Below are positions 59,830 to 64,000 of a stretch of DNA of 64,000 bases, piece after piece. Every line of letters starts with the position of its first letter. Position 1 is the stretch's first letter. The notes beneath the pieces were generated by a model that was not told where the DNA came from, did no database searches, and saw only the letters and a program-made list of their open reading frames with translations. Source of the DNA: Pareuzebyella sediminis (GTDB taxonomy: Bacteria > Bacteroidota > Bacteroidia > Flavobacteriales > Flavobacteriaceae); NCBI RefSeq assembly GCF_008367235.1, contig NZ_VTZS01000002.1:186001-250000 (forward strand), in the 5' to 3' direction. The position numbers were made by a program, and so were the translations under genes.

Positions 59830-60300
59830 ATGAGTGGAACATTGAACAAGGTTATGTTGATCGGGCATCTGGGCGACGAAGTAAAAATGCATTATTTCGA
59901 AGGTGGCGGATGTATCGGAAGGTTCCCTATCGCCACCAATGAAACCTATACCAATAAGCAGACGGGTGAGCGGGTCACAAATACCGATTGGCATAATATA
60001 GTAGTACGCAACAAGGCGGCCGAAATATGTGAGAAATATCTTAGTAAAGGAGATAAAGTCTATGTAGAGGGAAGGTTAAAAAATAGACAATGGCAAGGAG
60101 AAGACGGTAATACGCGCTATACCACCGAGGTGCATGTACAAGATTTTACTTTCTTGACGACTAAGAATGAGAGTATGGCAAATACTCAGAACTATCAGCA
60201 ACCTCAACAAAATGAGGGGTCTAAAAATTCGGGAATGGCCAGAAAAAACGACACTGTTTCCTTAGACCAATCGGAAGAAGAAGACGATTTACCTTTTTGA
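59830..60300 (+). CDS. ssb: Single-stranded DNA-binding protein
   Basis: A 156-residue SSB: OB-fold with MSGTLNKVMLIGHLGDEVKM and NTDWHNIVVRNKAAEICEKY, GDKVYVEGRLKNRQWQG, then a Gln/Asn-rich linker and the acidic protein-interaction tip EEEDDLPF. It follows mutY by 22 bases. The 164 bases to gldE hold no clear promoter. Confidence 0.97.
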   Translation: MSGTLNKVMLIGHLGDEVKMHYFEGGGCIGRFPIATNETYTNKQTGERVTNTDWHNIVVRNKAAEICEKYLSKGDKVYVEGRLKNRQWQGEDGNTRYTTEVHVQDFTFLTTKNESMANTQNYQQPQQNEGSKNSGMARKNDTVSLDQSEEEDDLPF

Positions 60301-60464
60301 AAAGGAATGTTGATATTTGAATGCTATTTTGGAGAGCTTGGGCTTTGAATTATCCCGAGGTATAGGTTTCTCCAAAAAAATACGTTTCTAATCAACAAAT
60401 CCCCAAATTTGCCTAGATCTGTCAAAATTTTACAATCTTTAGGTCAATATTAAATAGCTGACTG

Positions 60465-61778
60465 TTGGACCCTGACCCCCTTAGTTTACTGCCCCATTTA
60501 ATTGCTTCTGGCGGCGCCTTGGTATTCAATGCCGCCATACTTGTCGTGCTTTTGTTCTGTTCGGCCCTAGTCTCGGGTGCCGAGGTAGCTTTTTTCGGAC
60601 TATCCGCTACAGATGTCAATGATATTGCAGAGCAGAAATCAACACGGGGAGGCATTATTGTGAGACTTTTAGAACGCCCCAAAAAGCTTTTAGCTACTAT
60701 ATTAATTGCCAATAACGCGATTAATATCGGTATAGTGCTGTTATTTAATCTCATAGGCGATACCCTTTTTGCAGATATACAGGCAGATTGGTTGCGCTTT
60801 ATTCTAGAAGTCGTAGTCGCAACCTTCTTGATCTTGATGTTTGGGGAAATTTTGCCAAAAGTATATGCCAACCGAAACCAAGTACCCTTCGCTTATTTCA
60901 TGGCATATCCATTGAAGGCCCTTGATTTTATTTTCTCTCCCTTGAGCATGCCCATGCGTTCCGGTACACTTTTTTTATATAATAAATTGGGTAAGCAAAA
61001 ATCCAATTTGAGTGTTGACCATCTCTCCCATGCGCTAGAGCTCACCAATGAAGGCGATACCACGAAAGAAGAACAGAAGATTCTTCAAGGTATTGTTTCG
61101 TTCGGAAACACCGATACGAAGCAGGTAATGCGACCGCGTATCGATATTTTTGCATTGAGCGAAAACATGAAATTTCCCGAAGTCTTGAATGAAATAAAAA
61201 AGAACGGATATTCTCGTATTCCGGTTTTTGCAGAGAATATGGACAATGTTTTGGGAGTGCTCTACGTTAAGGATCTGCTGCCCTATATTGATAGAAAGGC
61301 CTTTAATTGGATGACCTTGATTCGCGAACCCTATTTTGTGCCCGAAAACAAAAAACTGGATGATCTTCTTTTGGATTTTCAGGAGAAAAAAAATCACTTG
61401 GCCGTTGTGGTCGATGAGTATGGTGGTACATCAGGTATTGTTACCCTTGAAGACATCATTGAAGAAATTGTCGGCGATATTAGCGATGAATTTGATGATG
61501 AAGACTTGATTTTCTCGAAACTCGATGATTTCAACTATGTGTTCGATGGTAAAACCACCCTGAAGGATTTTTATCGCGTTGTCAAAATGGAAGAGGAGCA
61601 AGAATTCGAGGATAAGAAAGGAGAGTCGGAAACTATTGCCGGCTTTGTACTCGAAATCGCAGGTAGTTTTCCGAAACGTGGAGAAAATGTAACTTTTAAC
61701 AACTATACCTTCGTAGTCGAGAGCTTGGACAAAAAAAGGCTGAAACAAATTAAAGTAACATTGCCCCAAGATGTATAG
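60465..61778 (+). CDS. gldE: Gliding motility-associated membrane protein GldE
   Basis: A 437-residue member of the CorC/HlyC (CNNM-like) family needed with GldD for gliding and T9SS-dependent secretion. Four N-terminal membrane helices (DUF21; LVVLLFCSALVSGAEVAFFG) precede two CBS domains (about 205-340; SRIPVFAENMDNVLGVLYVK) and a CorC-HlyC C-terminal domain. The start is TTG 60465: the MDPDPLSLLP opening is characteristic of GldE and no ATG is closer. It overlaps gldD by 8 bases. Confidence 0.94.
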   Translation: MDPDPLSLLPHLIASGGALVFNAAILVVLLFCSALVSGAEVAFFGLSATDVNDIAEQKSTRGGIIVRLLERPKKLLATILIANNAINIGIVLLFNLIGDTLFADIQADWLRFILEVVVATFLILMFGEILPKVYANRNQVPFAYFMAYPLKALDFIFSPLSMPMRSGTLFLYNKLGKQKSNLSVDHLSHALELTNEGDTTKEEQKILQGIVSFGNTDTKQVMRPRIDIFALSENMKFPEVLNEIKKNGYSRIPVFAENMDNVLGVLYVKDLLPYIDRKAFNWMTLIREPYFVPENKKLDDLLLDFQEKKNHLAVVVDEYGGTSGIVTLEDIIEEIVGDISDEFDDEDLIFSKLDDFNYVFDGKTTLKDFYRVVKMEEEQEFEDKKGESETIAGFVLEIAGSFPKRGENVTFNNYTFVVESLDKKRLKQIKVTLPQDV

Positions 61779-62328
61779 AGTTCTAATCTACCCGTTGTTT
61801 CTTATCTGTTTTTTGATACAGAGTTGTAATGAAGAGGTCTTGCCAAAACCAAGTGCCGAATTGCGTCTTGAATATGCCAAGCCTGAATGGGGCGAACTCC
61901 AAACGTCCAAATTTCGGTTTCAATATAACAAGATGGGGGCAGTAAGGAATCAAAATGGTACATCGATAACTTTGGAATATCCCAAGATGAAAGGGGAAAT
62001 TTTTATCAACTACAAAACTGTCGACCATAATATCGATAAACTACTTTCTGATGCCCAAAAGTTCAGTTACGAACACACTGCAAAGGCTGAAGCCATTTCA
62101 GAACAGCCCTTTATCAACAATGAACATGAAGTGTACGGCATGTTATATGAGGTCAGTGGCGATGCTGCTTCCCAGGCACAATTCTATTTAACGGATAGCA
62201 CAGAGCATTTCGTGACGGGCTCTCTGTATTTTCTCGCTAGGCCGAATTACGATTCAATCTATCCGGCAGCGGCCTATTTGAGGGAAGATATCCGCCGTAT
62301 CATGGAAACTTTGCGCTGGAAAGATTAG
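61771..62328 (+). CDS. gldD: Gliding motility lipoprotein GldD
   Basis: A 185-residue lipoprotein with Cys 19 in the lipobox (LIQSC) and no enzymatic motif. RLEYAKPEWGELQTSKFRF and IFINYKTVDHNIDKLLSDAQ match GldD. It is needed for gliding in F. johnsoniae; its mechanism is not known. It overlaps the 3' end of gldE by 8 bases, so the pair is translated together. An intrinsic terminator follows. Confidence 0.93.
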   Translation: MYRVLIYPLFLICFLIQSCNEEVLPKPSAELRLEYAKPEWGELQTSKFRFQYNKMGAVRNQNGTSITLEYPKMKGEIFINYKTVDHNIDKLLSDAQKFSYEHTAKAEAISEQPFINNEHEVYGMLYEVSGDAASQAQFYLTDSTEHFVTGSLYFLARPNYDSIYPAAAYLREDIRRIMETLRWKD

Positions 62329-62335
62329 AATGATT

Positions 62336-62362
62336 TCACCAGGTTTTACTCGGTGATTTTTT
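62336..62362 (+). terminator. Terminator after gldD
   Basis: TCACC (62336-62340) pairs with GGTGA (62352-62356), followed by TTTTTT. It closes the mutY-ssb-gldE-gldD transcript. Confidence 0.65.
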
Positions 62363-62403
62363 AAAAGAGCCCAAAAATGGGAGTTTCGTGGCCTATTAGT
62401 CTT

Positions 62404-62823
62404 CTAGTTTTCTTGCTCTAAGAGCTTCTTTGCTTTTTCTATACTCGAATTCACTTGTTGGCGTAACGTCAATACCTTTTCCTCTTCTTCATCTAACCAC
62501 AGCTTTTTTTGATCTGTAAGTTCTTTTCCGTTCAAAACTTCATCAGGTGTAAATCGGTTGCCGAAGTTTTGCATCCAATCCATCATTGATTTATGGGCGG
62601 CCTGTAATTCTATTCTCGCTTCCTTGTATTGCATTCCAAGTGCGGTACTGTCTTCTTTGCTACTAAGCTCACCCACCAGATTGCCCAATTCTGTCATTTT
62701 GGGCATTACTTCGTCGTGAATGGCCAAAACTTCCTTCATTTTAGGAGAGTCCTTTTCTTCTTTACAAGAGGTGGTGGTGATGGCCAATATACCAAGGACA
62801 AATAGTAAAATCTTGTTTTTCAT
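62404..62823 (-). CDS. Small lipoprotein with helical, Glu/Lys-rich body
   Basis: A 139-residue lipoprotein: signal peptide with TTTSC (Cys 20), then a long amphipathic helical body (VLAIHDEVMPKMTELGNLVG and MQYKEARIELQAAHKSMMDW). In Flavobacteria these are often mislabelled 'viral A-type inclusion protein'. Promoter TATATTTG lies 15 bases upstream. The next gene upstream on this strand is the Met/His-rich barrel. No function is known. Confidence 0.85.
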   Translation of the reverse strand: MKNKILLFVLGILAITTTSCKEEKDSPKMKEVLAIHDEVMPKMTELGNLVGELSSKEDSTALGMQYKEARIELQAAHKSMMDWMQNFGNRFTPDEVLNGKELTDQKKLWLDEEEEKVLTLRQQVNSSIEKAKKLLEQEN

Positions 62824-62837
62824 TTCAGTAATTTTTG

Positions 62838-62845
62838 CAAATATA
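62838..62845 (-). promoter_or_regulatory. -7 box for the small lipoprotein
   Basis: TATATTTG on the minus strand matches TAnnTTTG, 14 bases before ATG 62823. It shows that the lipoprotein can be transcribed independently of the upstream barrel gene. Confidence 0.6.
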
Positions 62846-62885
62846 GGCCATTCCGCTCTTTCCGGGCAGAATGAACTTTTTTGGT

Positions 62886-63905
62886 TTACATGGAATATTG
62901 AAGACCTAAGGTGAGGGCTTGCTTCCGTTTTAACTGTACGCCTTTGAGGCTCTGGTGTAAGGGGAAGCCATACTCTAGGCCGAACCTCAAGTTTTTAAAA
63001 ACCCCTGATGGGGCATAGATGTTAAAACCAAAACCTGAATTTAATAGCGTTCCACCTGAGTTTTCGGTATTGGCCGTTATAACCATCATAGGGTTCAAGT
63101 CGGGGTCTTCGCCGCTTATTCTACCAAGCCAAACTTGTTCGATTCTCGCGGAAATGCTGAACCAATCCGTAAGTTTCATTGCTGCCCAATTGGCAATACG
63201 AAACTGGTTTCCATAGGCATATTCCCTACTGTTTTTTCCAACTCGAATCGTACTTGAAAGCTGAGCACCATAGGAGAAAAGCTGTCCTTGAAGCAGATAG
63301 GTTAGTGCTTGGTCTATATCAAATGTCCCGCTTCCTAGCTGCATAGGATAAGGTAATACTGTTTCATAAGGAGCAGAGGCCTGGGTGACATCTTTTTCGT
63401 CGATACTTCCGATGGGTATTGAAAAACCGAAGCGACCGTGTATTACTTGATTGTTTTTGTTGAAAAATTTGTACAATCCTGAAATTTTGAGGTCTCCCAA
63501 GCCAGAACTTTTGGTGGTAAAGTTTCCTCCCATACGGGTCAAATGATCCATTTTCAAAGAGACCGCATTCAGCATAGCCATGAGGGTCAAACGATTACTT
63601 GGTGCGTACATCGCCCCAAGCATATGCATTTCCATGGGCATTTTGATGGGGGTTACCATATAATCGGCCAATACCTCGTCGGCCGAAGTATCGGAACTTC
63701 CTTCTTTTAGGTCGTCCATGTCCATTCTCATGTACCGATAGCTGAACATCCATTCTCCTTTGCCATGCATGTGATCGCCCATTACTGAAATCGGTGCGTG
63801 CCCGTCGGGTCTTCCTGCCGACCATGTAGTACTATTGTTGGATGTTTTTTGCGCGTATATTGATAATGTTGCCATAATAGTTAGGGCAGCTAGTCTTAGA
63901 TTCAT
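62886..63905 (-). CDS. Met/His-rich outer-membrane transporter-like protein
   Basis: A 339-residue barrel: signal peptide MNLRLAALTIMATLSIYAQ, then a Met and His rich front (MGDHMHGKGEWMFSYRYMRM, HMLGAMYAPS) and alternating beta strands to the end (LTLGLQYSM). It matches the 'phenol degradation MetA-pathway' (PF13557-like) outer-membrane group. Such Met/His-rich proteins often lie beside copper genes in Bacteroidetes; none is visible here because the window ends at 64000. Role uncertain. It starts with ATG 63905. Confidence 0.8.
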   Translation of the reverse strand: MNLRLAALTIMATLSIYAQKTSNNSTTWSAGRPDGHAPISVMGDHMHGKGEWMFSYRYMRMDMDDLKEGSSDTSADEVLADYMVTPIKMPMEMHMLGAMYAPSNRLTLMAMLNAVSLKMDHLTRMGGNFTTKSSGLGDLKISGLYKFFNKNNQVIHGRFGFSIPIGSIDEKDVTQASAPYETVLPYPMQLGSGTFDIDQALTYLLQGQLFSYGAQLSSTIRVGKNSREYAYGNQFRIANWAAMKLTDWFSISARIEQVWLGRISGEDPDLNPMMVITANTENSGGTLLNSGFGFNIYAPSGVFKNLRFGLEYGFPLHQSLKGVQLKRKQALTLGLQYSM

Positions 63906-64000
63906 TTTAATTAAAATTTAGAAAGTAAAAGATAGGTGGGCTTCTACCATTCCCAAAAGGAAGATAGTAACTGTAAAACAAGAACTAAGACTGAATTATA

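Noticed and set aside
63906-64000. Short minus-strand frame ending ...VEAHLSFTF near the right edge
   Set aside because: A stop codon closes it within 26 codons and no start is visible; the window ends before it can be judged.
1-64000. Mobile elements, prophage, CRISPR arrays and rRNA genes
   Set aside because: I saw no transposase, integrase, repeated spacer pattern or rRNA sequence; base and codon use look uniform along the window by eye.

Overview
The window is chromosomal DNA of a marine Flavobacteriaceae bacterium; the gene content and style suggest a relative of Zobellia, Maribacter or Arenibacter (inference). The signs are TAnnTTTG -7 promoter boxes, an almost complete lack of Shine-Dalgarno sequences, gliding genes gldE and gldD, a type IX secretion (T9SS) sorting domain, a sulfatase, and many lineage-specific families (DUF4286, DUF4199, HTTM, M61). 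It is almost entirely core genome. I found no insertion sequence, phage, CRISPR array or rRNA. There is one tRNA. No gene-free stretch exceeds about 235 bases.

Layout. 1-3750: edge of a TerB-like gene and mfd. 3878-7659: short-chain dehydrogenase, disulfide FAD reductase, TspO-like membrane protein and a small barrel protein. 7814-13691: the four-gene ligase-associated DNA damage response operon (exonuclease, ATP-dependent ligase, Lhr-like helicase, PdeM). 13938-19554: TerB-like protein, fbp, acetyltransferase, aspartate kinase and a fused OlsF-type acyltransferase. 19584-25691: minus-strand block with a tandem-repeat membrane protein, VOC protein, DUF4199 protein, membrane-anchored LuxR regulator, hydroxyacid dehydrogenase, esterase and mgtE. 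25839-33773: rsmA, gamma-glutamylcyclotransferase-like gene, DUF4286, TPR protein, serS, HTTM protein and ribF. 33826-38288: T9SS metallopeptidase overlapping a lipoprotein gene. 38275-40854: pth, rplY, prs and tRNA-Leu.

43444-52372 is a dispersed biotin locus. bioF-DUF2007-bioD, bioA-ketosynthase and bioB are three plus-strand units, separated by two unrelated minus-strand genes (a GT39 glycosyltransferase and an ATP-grasp protein). The ketosynthase is FabF-like with an intact active site. No bioC, bioH, bioG, bioZ, bioI or bioW is present in the window, so a role in making the pimeloyl chain is an open and interesting possibility. 52451-56263 holds a cupin/JmjC-like protein, a small barrel protein, recX and a sulfatase. 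56441-58587 holds an RNase E/G, a 29-residue basic protein resembling bS22/mS38, and HU. 58764-62328 is mutY-ssb-gldE-gldD. The right edge carries a small lipoprotein and a Met/His-rich outer-membrane protein.

The main leads are the biotin-locus ketosynthase, two tiny genes (34 and 29 codons), the tandem-repeat membrane protein, a rare strong Shine-Dalgarno in front of the DUF4199 gene, and a 9-bp hairpin set against the start codon of the repair helicase.
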